Shown: positions 51,281 through 63,409 of the stretch, piece by piece | How positions within the stretch are numbered: position 1 is the stretch's first letter | Layout of the letters: every line of letters begins with the position of its first letter | From: Rhynchopus sp. YZ270_cl-10 | Lineage: Eukaryota; Euglenozoa; Diplonemea; Diplonemida; Diplonemidae | DNA length: 64,000 bases | Direction: 5' to 3' | NCBI GenBank assembly: GCA_964035575.1 | Contig: OZ037858.1 | Coordinates: 868,001 to 932,000, forward strand | Notes under the pieces: generated by a model | The model's database searches: none | What the model was told of the DNA's origin: nothing | What the model saw: the letters and a program-made list of their open reading frames with translations, nothing else | Translations under genes and position numbers: made by a program

Positions 51281-51842
51281 ACTGGAGACTGAACAGCAAA
51301 GGAGCACCAAGGGGCAGATTGGATCTATGCTGCCGTGGCGAAGAGGCTTTGTGTGCCTTCGCGTTGAGCTGGCCTGAGGGTGTGCTCAGAGGGTGTGAAG
51401 ACAAGATCGTGCAATGCGAACAGCATATTGGTCAGCTCACAAAGCAGTGCTCCGTTAGAGGGGCGGTTGTAGAGAGACGTGGGTATTGTCATACCAACGC
51501 CTGTGTGCCTGCAGTATGTTGAGGTGTTGTGCATTGATTTCGTAAGGGGCGATTTTCGCAAGCCCCAATTCAGCCAAGTCTTATGACTATTCAGAGGGTA
51601 GGTCAATCCGGATGTATGTTGGTGCGAGAGAAAGGCTGTTTCGGCTTTTTGATTTCTTTCACAAAAACGCCGCGTTTTTACCTGGATTGTTGTTCAGATT
51701 TTATTTTATTTTTTTGGGAGGACCCGAGTTTTTCTCGTTAACGTGAAACCTTACCCACCTTATCCCCTTTTTCACTTTGGATTTCGCATTCAAGTCACCC
51801 CCTTTATGACCTCAGAAATACCAACAAAACATTACACATGGT
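51281..51842. other. Intergenic between the OYE-like and CDK-like genes
   Basis: No gene, no hairpin of the local family. T-rich at 51,690-51,720, then leader. Confidence 0.5.
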
Positions 51843-53120
51843 ATGAACCGGTACACTTTAGGGTCGTGCATTGGGCAGGGGTGTTATGGGTCTGTCCACG
51901 TCGCGACCTACAAAGAGACGAACAAGCCTGTTGCAATTAAGGTGCTGCAAAATGCGAAGTCGTCTCCCATCATTAACAACAGCCTTCCTGCGATTGCGTA
52001 CCGCGAGTTAAAGAGTTTGCAACGACTGCAGCCACATCCGCATGTCTTAACCCTGCATGAAGCGTTTCCTCATGGGTCACGTCTCTGTTTGGTGACTGAT
52101 CTGTTGCACACCGACTTGCACGTTGTTATGAAGGCGTCACCAGGTCGGCACCCTTTCCCAGAAGCCACCATCAAATGCATAATGCAGCAACTCCTCCATG
52201 GTGTCGCACACATACACGCATGTGGGATCATGCACCGTGACATCAAGCCCTCAAACATCCTCTTCTCTGACAAAGGGGTCCTCAAGATCGGCGACTTCGG
52301 CCTGGCACGCTCCTACGTAAAGGGGTCCAGCATCAACGCAGAGATGACGCATGAGGTAGGGACGAAGTGGTACCGTTCTCCAGAGCTGCTGTTGGGGTCT
52401 CGTTCGTATACACAGGGCATCGATATGTGGAGTGTCGGGTGTGTGCTTGGGGAGATGGTGCTAGGTTCTCCGGTGTTCCCAGGGACGACGGAGATTGATC
52501 AGATTGTGAAGATCTTTCGTGGTTTGGGGTCGCCAACGGATGATACGTGGAAGGAGCGGGTGTCGGTGCCGGATTGGAGCAAGCTGCAGATCAATCACTA
52601 CCCGGTGGTGGACTTTGCGGTGACCATGCCTTCCGGCTCCCCTGCGTGCATTGCACTGCTCGCAACGTTTCTTCGCTACAACCATGAAAGCCGCTCCTCC
52701 GCCGCCGACGCACTGCAGGACCCTTTCTTTCGTGTAGAACCACTGCCGGAAGACCCGTCGCGCATCTGGCTACCACGTAGCAGACGTACAGAGGAAGGTA
52801 AGTCAGCCTGGGACGATGTCCTGCTCGGGGCCACCTCTCCAAAGCTGGACACCTTGGTGTGGCAGCGGGGTGTGCCTGTCATGCAGGCTGAGGCAGTGTC
52901 GTCGTGTTCGGACGATGTGCACAGCTCCATCTCGGACAGCACATCGGAAGGCGAAGCTGGTGGTGAAGACCACGTGAAGGCCAAAGGGGGTGACGACACC
53001 AGCGAGCCCGTGTCGCATGAGGCAGAGAGCAGGAGGTCGAAGCGAGCCCCAAGTGTGTCCCCGCCCGCAGTGGTGCCAAGGCCGCCGTCTGTGGAGCGTC
53101 TCACACCTTCGTACAGATGA
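51843..53120 (+). CDS. CDK20/CCRK-like CMGC kinase (flagellar-length type)
   Basis: 425 residues, no intron. Glycine loop GQGCYGSV (11-18), Lys33, a cyclin-helix-like segment with Glu55 (AIAYRELKSLQ), HRDIKPSN (131), DFGLAR (151) and GTKWYRSPELLLG. The hinge region FPHGSRLCLVTDLLHTDLHVVM closely follows the CCRK/CDK20 pattern (FPHG..FVL...ML.SDL). CCRK kinases (LF2 in Chlamydomonas) act upstream of RCK/ICK kinases to set flagellum length. The C-terminal 115 residues are Ser/Asp/Glu-rich and probably disordered. An alternative ATG lies 5 bp upstream in another frame, so the start is taken at MNRYTLGSCIG. Confidence 0.85.
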   Translation: MNRYTLGSCIGQGCYGSVHVATYKETNKPVAIKVLQNAKSSPIINNSLPAIAYRELKSLQRLQPHPHVLTLHEAFPHGSRLCLVTDLLHTDLHVVMKASPGRHPFPEATIKCIMQQLLHGVAHIHACGIMHRDIKPSNILFSDKGVLKIGDFGLARSYVKGSSINAEMTHEVGTKWYRSPELLLGSRSYTQGIDMWSVGCVLGEMVLGSPVFPGTTEIDQIVKIFRGLGSPTDDTWKERVSVPDWSKLQINHYPVVDFAVTMPSGSPACIALLATFLRYNHESRSSAADALQDPFFRVEPLPEDPSRIWLPRSRRTEEGKSAWDDVLLGATSPKLDTLVWQRGVPVMQAEAVSSCSDDVHSSISDSTSEGEAGGEDHVKAKGGDDTSEPVSHEAESRRSKRAPSVSPPAVVPRPPSVERLTPSYR

Positions 53121-53269
53121 CCGCAATGTTTTTTTAAGATGCGGGTGGGCTGTCCAAGTCTAACAGATTTTTTCAATTTTTCTCATTTTTCCTCATTTCC
53201 CCGTACTTCCTCCACACCCCACACTCGAACACCCGAACACCCCACAGAAGAAGCACGTTGGGGGGAGGG

Positions 53270-56200
53270 ATGGAACCGCAGTTCACAGCTATTTTTCAAG
53301 CCTTGCGCGGCGCAGATGCTTCAACAGCGGAAGGTCTCCGCCGAGAAGATGTGGACGAGATATCGACGATCACTGGAATGTCTATGAAGGCGAGTCGGAA
53401 GCTGCTGCGGAAGTACCGTGGTAACAAAGACGATGCGCTGATGGCGTGGTTCGACAAGGATGTTGATTCATCTGCACTTGAGAGTGCAAGCGACAGTGAG
53501 CCTGAGGATGAAACCGAGATCTACCGGAACGTGTCCATCACGTCGGACTGGCCTCTGTTCCCAGAGGTCGTGGACTGGCTTACCAACACAACCGGCTGCC
53601 GTGTCGATCTGTCTGGTGTTCTCAAGCCAAAGAGCGTCAATAGCCTGATCCCTGACGAGTCCGTGCACGGCGAGACACACCCCACAGAGCTTCTCAACAT
53701 CCGCGTCCCGACCCCAAAGAAGGCGTCCACCCCAGAGGAGGAGGAGAAGGAGATCTTCACCTGTCTCTCCATCGGGCAGCCCATCCGCGTGCGTCGCTTT
53801 GTGAAGGAGATGCGGCAGAGCCGTGCTGGGTGGTCAGAGGACCCTGAGTTCGACCAGAAGCGTCTCTGCGGGAGGCTTGGCATCATCACCGAAGTCACCC
53901 GCAGAGGGCTTGCGGCAAGGGTCGAGTTCAACGGGTACGGGAACTGCTGGTGGGACATCCGGTGGCTGGAGATCCTCCCCCACCAGCTGCACATCCCCTC
54001 AGCACACGGGTGCACAGGATTTGCACGCCTGCATGGTGAGAACAAGCGCATCAAGCTTGCCCTGCGCTGCATCGCACAGCTCACAACCTGTGTGCGGGTG
54101 GGGTCGCTGGGCTCCTTCCTGGGACCGGTCTCGAAGGCTGTGGAGCAGGTGGTGCCCATCAGCAAGGGCGAGGTTGTGTGGCGTACGCTGCTGCAGCCCG
54201 ACGGCGAGATCCTAGGCTACCAGCTGTGCATCTGCGACCCGCGTGCGGTGGGGCCTGTGGTGCGCTGCCTAGAGGGCGAACTGATATGGAACCTTGACAA
54301 GCAGAGCGCCGTGTCCGAGGAGGTCGTCACACGTGTTGCAAAGCTGGCCCGCGCGAAGACAGGCTGCGTCGTGGTCTCTGCACCCAAAGGCGAAACCAAG
54401 ATGGATGCAGGCGCGCTTGTCCTGCGCAACCCACGCTGCTGGGTGGGCGGCAACGCAGACGGCCTGGAGGGGCACAGGGTTGCGCCAGGTGTGGTGCTTG
54501 GATGCGACCAGGGACGTGCACAGGTGTTTTGGATGAACAGCAACGCGATTGCCACGCACAGGTGGGGCTTCGACGAGACGTACGACTTCATCCTGATGCC
54601 GTGTTTCGTGCCCATTGGACGCCTGCTGGTGGTGCTGGTGGGCATTGACCGCATTCCTGGCCTGACGTGGGACATGCTGTCCAACGCAGTGCGGGAAGCG
54701 CTCTCAATGGTCGGTGCTGACGTCGTGCGAGAAGCACTCAAAGACCCACGGTACAAGTGGAACGGCGAGACCTTTGCAAACAGAATCGACACCGGCATGC
54801 TGGCACGCGCCATCATGGATCTGCTTGTGGCGAACTGGGAACGCGACAACGTGCTGCCTCTCCCGCTTGTGTCCGAAGAACTCACAGAGTTCCTAGGTGA
54901 CCTGCAATACCAAGAAGAGCCTGTGGGCGGGCATTTGGGCATCTGGCGCGAGGCCAAGGTCACAGTGCACCAATTCTACTGCTCCAACCCGTCCAGAAGA
55001 GAGGGTCCCATCTGCCAGCACCCGGGCGGGGCAATCCAGTCCCCCCATTGGAGCTGCTGTGGGCAGCAGTCCAAATTTGGCAAGTGTCGCGCCACTGAGA
55101 CACGCACGACGCCACTGCACCCGGATCACGTGCTTCGCGACCGGACGATGTCGATCATGTCGTGGGTGTGCGACAGGTGCACAGCGAAAGCCGACCCACA
55201 GCAGGGGCAGAGGTGGCGCTGCGATAAGTGCGACTACGACCTGTGCGACCCCTGTCTGCACGACAGCCTGCGTGAGGTGTGCAAGCAGCGCATCCAAGTC
55301 AAACAGACGGACTGCAAGTCGTGCATGATCACCAACGTCCTTGACGACCAGGAGATTGCTGTGGAGCAGGTTGGGCAGCGTGTCTCCGTCACACCTAAGG
55401 GCGGGAAGCCGCGCTTTGTCAGGGAGGTATCCTTTACACGTGGTGACGACGGTGCGAAGCCTATTGTCACCTTCAGCGACCCTGAGGGCGACGCGCCTCC
55501 CCCTGTCGCAGGCGCTGTGCATGGATACCACCTGGGCCAGACCGTGCACGCAACAAAGGACATCTACGTCGCCGTTTCCGTCGCCGTGCAGCAGGGCTGC
55601 CACGGTGTGGTTGTGGGCAACTCCACTAGCGGCGACCCGCGCCGCCTGTGCATCAAGTTCTACTGCCGCCATGCGAAGCTCAACGTCATGCCTCTGGAGG
55701 TCAAGGCGCTGTTGGACACACCCAGACGTGCGAAAGTGGACGCGGGGCAGGGCTCCAAGACTCTCGCCCTGCGGAAGGACGGATCGACGTCGGCACCTGT
55801 AGTGGTGGAGGTGCCGTGTGGCGAGGAGGTGCTGGTGCTAGAGGACAACAAGGACTGGTCCCTCGTCGAGGCTGGGGAGCACTCCGGCTACATCTCGAAC
55901 ACGTGTCTGCGTGAGCTCAACTCGCAGTCGACAGTGGTGATGCTGAACACCCGTGGACTGGCAGAGTCGGCGGCAGCGATACGCAGCGTCGCCCGCCACG
56001 CCAACGTCTCATGCAACATCCCTGAAGAGTTTGACCTCACCGTTGGCGGCCGCATCCCTGCAGTCATCCTGTCGGGCCTCGTGGGCAACATGGAGCAGCT
56101 CAACGGTGTTTACCGACGGTCGCTTGCCGAAGAAGACTGCCATGTGATCTTCCGCAAGGGCAGCAACACACTCTACTTCCGCGGCAACTGGTGGAAGCTC

Positions 56201-59200
56201 AACAACAACGCACGGCATGACGGCTGGCTGCAAAGCTCACGTGCCCTTGTCGGGCAGTGGGGCCCTGCCAACTCACGCGACGCAAGGATGAATGTGCAGT
56301 ACCCATTTGTTATGATAGGACGCCTTACCACACAGAGTGTGCCCGACGTGGAGGCGCCTGCCGAGCTGCAGCTCTCTGAAGGCACACTCCACAGCGATGT
56401 GGCAGCGCACAAGCTGATGTTCAACGACGTCTCCATCGAGTCCGTCACCTACGTTGCAGGCACAGGGACCCTCAACCTGACACCCTGTGTGCCCGTCTCA
56501 CTCTGTCTAACGAACGCGCACACCGTTCTCGGCAGCGTGCGTTCCATGTGCAGGGCAAACGGCATCCCATGCAACATTCCGACCGAGATCGAAGTCGTCC
56601 AGGTTTGTCCCACCACCTATGCACTGTGTTTCACACTTCACTTACTCATTACTCAATCATCACTACACTCAAACTCTTCAGGGCGTCGATGTTTCCAGCA
56701 AGCCTGCAGAAAGGAAAAGCCTTCTCGAGCTGTCCGTGGCCTGCGCGAAGGCCTGCAACGCAGTGGGTGGCAACGCATTGACCGAGCTGGTCAGCAAGTA
56801 CGGGTGGGACGGGTCTGAGTTTAAAGATGAGATGGACACAGAAGTGCTGGCAAAGCTGTCACGACAGCTCCACGAGCTTGTGGGGGAAAAGGTATGCACA
56901 TCGCAAGAATAGCCAAAAACTGATTTCAAACACAACACCACAGATGACCGCGGAGGTGTCCTGCGAAGTGGTTGCACCGCGCAGCACATCAGTCGCTGTG
57001 GTGGGGCCGATGCCTGGGCGGCAGCGGGCGAAGGGCTTCTTGAGCAAACTGCATGATCTGCAGGAGGTTGCGATTCGTGTGCCTTCTGAGAATCATGCTG
57101 TGGTGGAGCGGCATCGCTATGAGATACAGAAGCACTCACACACGCACATGAACGTTGGCTTTGGGGGTGCGATTGTCCGCCTGACCGGGACCGCCTCTGC
57201 GATACGCCACACACGCAGGTCGGTAGCGACGCTCCTCATGCGGCACTGGCGCGAGCAGCAGCGCCAGCGCAGGGAGGTTGCCCTGGAGCAGGTCGTCGCC
57301 AACGCCATGGAGGTGCGCATCGTGCTGTCCCTCACGACGTCCATGGTCGAGCTGCTCAACAGGAAGGAGCCGACAGAGCCCAACAACCAGAGACGCCATG
57401 ACGAGGCAGAGGCGGAGCGCCGCCTGGAGGAGCAGCGACTCATCTCACTCACGCAGGAGCTCAGCAGAGAGTATGTCGCATATGCAGCACACTGCACTGG
57501 CAATATGTTGAAGCAGCTTTGCTGCGATTGGGTCTTTTTGGATTATAAGGAACAAGATATTATGACCTTTTATTTGCTTTTCTGGGTTTGCCTACTTTTG
57601 CCCACTTGTCTCCAATACTACCACCACATACCACTACCATGTCACAGATACGAACGCCTCTCCAGCTCGCTCCGCGGACAGCTCTCCCTCGTCGGCATGA
57701 CAAACGTCGCACTCTGCAACGACGACTTCACCAGAGGCGACAGGGTATGTCTTGACTAAGCCTTACATCACCACGGTGCATTTACAACCCACACAGGTGG
57801 AGCGAGGCCCCACATGGCAATGGGGAGACCAAGACGGAGGCACAGGCTCCACAGGCACAGTGATGGGTGTGCACGACGACGACGGCTGGGTAGTAGTGGA
57901 GTGGGATAAGTCCGGAAAGCTGACGCGACACAGAACAGGCCCGCTGTACCAAGATTTGCAGCACCTGGAGGAGGTGACCCTCCCTGTGATGCTAGAGGAG
58001 TCCGCGGGTGATCTCATCAACGTACTTAAGGCACGTGTCTCGACACATATGTCGCGCTCGCTTGACTACCTGCGCCAGGCGTCCATATGCAAGGTGTCGT
58101 GGGCAGATGAGGAGCACCGCCACAGAGGCATCGTGCACGAGGCACGCATGGGTGTCAAGGAGATGGAGGCTGCGGAGAAGTTCCAAAGCTGGCTGCGCGA
58201 TCTGTTCAACGTGAAGGAGCGTGCCGCCGAGCAGATGGACCTCATCCAGAAGGAGATGGCCGAGGATAAGGAGCAGATCAACGAAACACAGAGGCTCGTC
58301 TCGAAGTGGGAGAGCGACCTCTGCTTCGACATGAAGTTCAACGCCGACACTGCCTCTGGCGAGCTGTGCGTGTGTCTGGTGACGGAAGACCAGCTCTACG
58401 GTATAGGAAACTCGCCATTCGACGTCTGCAGCAGAAAGAGCATAGCCCGCGACTCCCGCATCCGCTTGAAGAACGACGTGTCTGTCAACGACTGTCTTGC
58501 TGCAATAGAAAACCATTTGGGTGTGCCCCCAGAGCGCCAGCGTGTGTGGTACTTCAACCTGCAGCCTGTTGGCACCTTCCGCCCATCTGTGATGCTCACA
58601 CCATCCGACGACTTGCTGTTGAGCGCATGCAACCCCCCTCCACATACACCAGGTGAGGTCCAGTTGTTGGTGGAGATCTTGATTGACGTTCCCGAAGACA
58701 AACCAGAGGAAACGTTCATTACACGCACGGTTGCAGAAGACCTGACGAAGGGCGTGCCGTTCAGAGTGTCACGCGACAGCCAGCCTAAGAAGCAGATCCC
58801 CGACAACACCGAGGTCAGCATCGTCGAAGAGGATGGGGAATGGGTGCGTCTCACCTACATGGGCGACGAGGGCTTTGTCAAGCGCAGGCACGTCACCAAG
58901 TCTCCTGCAAGCCAGAGCATCATATTCCTGAAGCGCTTCATCCCAGAGGATTCGTCCATAGAACGACTGGGCTTCCGTGTCCTGGACATCGGTATTGCAA
59001 CTGTGTCTGATGTGTGCAAGTATGTGAACTCCTCGTTCGAAGCCGACCCTGACGAGCCACTTGACGTTTACCTGGAGGAAACACCCGAGCGCGTTCGCAA
59101 GGTGTCTGACATGGATGCTTCTTTGAAGGACTCTGGCATCCGTTCTGGCGCGATCCTCATCTTCCAAACTCCGCCACCTGTTGCGCTGACGCGTACGCTG

Positions 59201-61672
59201 AAGGTGGGCGACATTGTGACATACACAGGGCCGAGCCACAAGTCGAGTATACTGCATGACGGTGAAGGGCGTGTGACGCACCTGCTGCCTGCGCAGTCGA
59301 TGGTGAAGGTGTCGAGCACACGTGGCGAGACGGAGACCTTCCACGAGAAGTCTGTTTCACTGGACCCGAAGTCTGTAGGGCTGCCCTACGACCACTCAAG
59401 CGTGCCGGCAGTGTTCTCGTACTACGTGACGCGGAAGGACCTGCCGCCACTGAACTGCAAGGCGGACCACCTGATGTCACGCATCGACAATCCGCGCCGC
59501 CTGGTGTGTTCCTACTGCCAGGCACCGGGTGCGACGGAGCTCGCCTTCTGGGGATGTGCTGCGTGCGACCACAACCTGTGCCTGCTCTGCGCCATTGAGA
59601 CACGCCTGTCCACGAAGATGTCGCCCGAGCTGTCGCCACGCAAGAAGCCTGGCTGCAAGATCAAGGGTGCGAACCTTTCTGCGATCCTCTCTGAGCATCT
59701 GGACAGGGGTGAGCGCATGTGGCAGTCCCTGCGCAAGCACCGCTGCCAGCTTGACGGCACAGTGTCCGAGGTGTTGATGCACGTCCGTCGCATCGGGGAG
59801 CAGAGACAGCACCGCAGGCTGTTTGGCCAGGACCTGCTGCTGCACATGATGGACACCACAGGGTGTCTTCTGGAGCTTCACAACGACTCCCTCGTCGTGG
59901 TGGGCCGCCCCTTTGCTGTGAAGAAGGCCATCTCCACTGTGGAGGAGATGCAGAAGAGCTGGCCCCCACTGTCGCTGCCTACGGAGGCACGCCTTGACAT
60001 CGGCGAGGCTGGTGCGGAGAAGCTGTTCTCGAGGGGTGGCATTGCGGCACGGAGTCTGCAGTTTGAGTGTGGACTGCAGGACGTCCAGCCGATTGGCGAC
60101 AGCTTTTTGTACCTTTGTGGCAAGCGCGAGAACGTTCAGAATGCGACAGACCGCTTGGCGATCATTTTAGGCAAAGAGGAGCTGCACCTGGAGTGGATGG
60201 ACTTCTCCGAGGCGCTGACGCCGCGCATGGAGACGAGCAAGCGCTGTCCTGTGTGCCTAGACGAGATCGACCCTGCAGAGAACGACGCAGCCGCCTTCCT
60301 CTGCGGGCACAAGGTGCACACAGACTGCGGCGGACAGTACCTCCTCGCACACCAGCACAGCAAGGATTCCCTTCGCTGTCTCGAGGCTGGCTGCACCTAC
60401 GTCCTGCGCGTCTCAGAATACGCAGAGCTGTCCAAAGGCGTGCCCGGCCTGCGCACACCCGAACAGTACTACGACGACCAGCTCCGTGAGGCGCTCCTCA
60501 AACACGACAAAATCGTGACCTGCCCCTTCGAAGGCTGCTCAGGCTGGGCCGTCACAGGCAACGTCGTCGGCACTGTGGAGAACCTGCACTGCTTTGAGTG
60601 TGACCGTCTGTTCTGTCCTATCTGCTGCCAGCTCGGACACTTCTTCAGCCAATGCGAGGATGTCGCTGAGGCAGCCAAGGTGCGTGCAGGTGCAGAACGC
60701 AAGAAGAAGCTTGAGCAGGAGGAGCAGAGCAGAAAGGCCATAGCCGAGCTGTGCCGCCCCTGCCCACGCTGCGGGGCACAGGTCTCACGCACAGAGGGCT
60801 GCCCACACATGACATGCAAGGTGTGCAAATTCGAGTTCTGCTACGACTGCCTGCGTGCCATCCCGCACTTCGGTGGCTGCGACAAGTCGAAGCTGGCCGA
60901 CCGCATGCGTAGGGTGCGTGCCGAGCATGGGGGTGTTATGTTCCATAAGTACACAAAGTGCGACGTCTGCCAAAAACACCCTATACCCGACAACGAGGAA
61001 GCCTTCACATGCCTGAACTGCCTGCACTGGTCGTTGTGCGGGTCGTGTGAGAAGCAGGGCAAGGCGTGTGGATACGAGGGGCACATCCTCTCGCCGCTTC
61101 CACGCAGCGACGAGCCGCCTGCGGAGGCTGTGTTCAAAGGCGAGAAGCAGAAATGGCGTCTCAAGCTCGACGAGGTGCCGTACTACGAGATCGACTGGGA
61201 GATTGCGCGCAGCAGGCAGACACCGCTGACAGCGTCCTCTGCTGCGGCTATTGAGGGGGAGGGGCGGCTGAGCTTTGAGAAGCAGGTGTCGCAACGCTTC
61301 TTGAAGAAGCCGGGGCCGCAGATGGGGCTTAACTTGGGCACGCCACTTAACCCTGACTGGGGCAATGTGACAGGCGGCACGCGAACAAGCAGCCTTCTTG
61401 GACAGCCTAAAGACCTGTGCAACACTCTTTCAGGCGGCCTAGGCAAATCCGACACTATCCTCTTTGAGTGGGAAGAGTCTGAAGTCGACACCGCGTCGGA
61501 CTCGAGCTACCAACGGCGCTCCTATGCAACAGAAGACGAGGACGTTGACGTTGAAGACGGCTTCTCACAGCACACAGGCGACGCCATGTCTGATGTCGTG
61601 ACAGCATCGCTCACATCTGATGACGAAGCAGCTCATAACGCGAACCGAACTGACACACTGTGGCACCCCTAG
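53270..61672 (+). CDS. Giant RBR ubiquitin ligase with MIB/HERC2, USP7-type UBL and ZZ-like domains
   Basis: Five exons, 53270-56602, 56682-56891, 56944-57470, 57648-57744 and 57797-61672, join in phase to about 2,680 residues. Order: UBA-like helices (15-65); SH3-like region (170-237); CHORD-like HPG...WSCC (585-606); zinc finger CDRC...CDKC...CDPC (634-662); SH3b (826-883); KH-like segment (about 1,230); MIB/HERC2 domain WQWGDQDGG (1390-1449); USP7-type UBL (about 1569-1686, PERQRVWYF...RP); SH3b (1704-1758); second USP7-type UBL (1762-1848, IIFLKRF...AILIFQ); C1-like finger (1939-1992); RING1 (2205-2256), IBR (2281-2342), RING2 with catalytic Cys2391 in TEGCPHMTC; ZZ-like finger (2439-2486). 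RBR ligases pass ubiquitin through the RING2 cysteine. The tail is acidic and probably disordered. Confidence 0.9.
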
Positions 61673-63409
61673 AAAGTGAGCAAGAGGAGGGGTAAGAAGG
61701 TGTCTGTCATCGGGAAACTGTGTGTGAACAAAGCCGTAGCTTTTTTTCAAATCTGTTGTGCCATGTTGCATTCATTTCTTTTCGGTGTGTCCACCAGAGG
61801 CGTTTTTTTTTTTTTGTACTTTTCAAAAATTATTCGTTAAATAAATGGAAAAACGAGCCCCTTTCATCCCTTTCCCTTCTGCGAATAAATCGCCCCACTC
61901 CCCTTTAAACCCCACAGGCCTTCCGGTCTGCAGGAAGAAATCAACTTAGCAAAGAAACTAAAATAAAAGTAGACGTTATTTGGGGGGGGTCGATTTTTGA
62001 AGTGCGAAAACGCTTTTTCACTTAACTTTGTACCAAAATGTTTTTTCGGGTTGTGGGGTGAGGGGAACAGGCGAGATTTCTTTTAAAAATGTAAACCACA
62101 CCCAAGCGCAACACTCCGGGGTTCGATAACCCGCGGAGTGTCAGTGCCTGCGTCCCAGAGGCGTTTGCACTATCAACTTCACTTTAAATTCGAACATCAG
62201 AAAACATGCCGATGAACCAAAATTCATCTTTCAACTTTTCTCCTTCTCATATACCTTCTTTTCGTCAGAAAATAATGTATATGAAACAACTTTTCTGTAT
62301 TTTTGTTTTCATAAGTGTGACACTATGTCTTTCTTCAAGACAGCATGCCATACACAGGTTCTTCATTCCCTACCCCTTAAATCGTTTGTCGGAGATGTTA
62401 TTTTTTTAGCAATGGTGAAATAACCTTGCGAGCAAGTTCTACCCCTTGCACTGTATACTTATGTCCTTTATCAGTTTCTTTCCTCTGTGCTAACGCTGAG
62501 ATTTTAAATAAAACAAAAAACCGCTCAAGGTTGTGATGTGCTTTGTAGCCATTTTCCTCAGGTTAGGTGACCAAGCGCTGTTCGGGCTTAGGTTTATTTG
62601 TACCAACTTTCTCTCTCTTTTTCTTTTTCTTTCTTCTGATTCAGAGCTGGCAAAAAGAGCCCCTCTGGACAGTGGAAGAGCAAATACACAGATCCGGACT
62701 TATCAGGGACGTTCAACTGGCCTTTTTGGTTTTCTTCTTGGTTACTCATCTATAACCCAACTTTGATTTTTTCGTTTTTTCCCCCCTTCTTTGTTTTGGT
62801 GTCTCTGTACACAGAAGACCGCTTTCAATTTCTCATTTTTTTTGAAGCAACGCCAATTCCCCCTTTTTTTGAATTTTTCTTTATTCCTGCAACACTCTGT
62901 GAAGCTATCTCTATTGACAAGAGAACTGGCTGTGTTTGCGGGATGTCAATAAAACCCAAAAAAAAAATTAGTATTTGTGCACAACGGGTTTTCTTACACA
63001 AGGTTGGAGGGGTTGGGTTGGGGAAAAGGGGGGGGGGGGGGGGAATGGTGTGTTCTCATTTACGTCGCTCGATATAGTCTTATCTGACCCCGCCCTGCAA
63101 TGCTCATGCTATAGAGAGTGGTTGCTGGGGTGGAAAAGGAAGGGTGTGTTTTCGCCCCTTCTTCGCCCTTTCCTGCTGTACATTATTGTGGAGCCTTTAC
63201 GCAAACATCTTTGTTCTATTAAAAGAAAGTGGGGCACACACCACTATTCTATCTCCTTTTCATTAAAAGAAAACCTGAAGGAAAATAACGCGAATACCAA
63301 AACTCTTTTTATCTCCCTTTTTGAATGATCTGCCTCCACCCGTGTTACCATATACCCTCGTGCAGATATATCTTTCTTCATACTTACGTTTTATAACAAA
63401 AGCCTGACA
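61673..63409. other. Intergenic with a SINE-like copy and hairpin relics
   Basis: No gene. SINE-like copy at 62105-62180; a degenerate type-A hairpin near 62571-62592 (AAGC/GCTT, preceded by GGTGAC); a G18-type run at about 63028-63044; T-rich leader before 63410. Confidence 0.55.
62105..62180 (+). mobile_element. SINE-like element with tRNA-type B box
   Basis: ACTCCGGGGTTCGATAACCC forms a T-arm-like hairpin with CGCGGAGT, followed by CAGAGGCGTTTGCACTATC. Matches the minus-strand copy at 38345-38450. Confidence 0.6.

Noticed and set aside
62119-62144. tRNA gene suggested by GGGGTTCGATAACCC
   Set aside because: Hairpin only, shared with other SINE-like copies; no complete cloverleaf.
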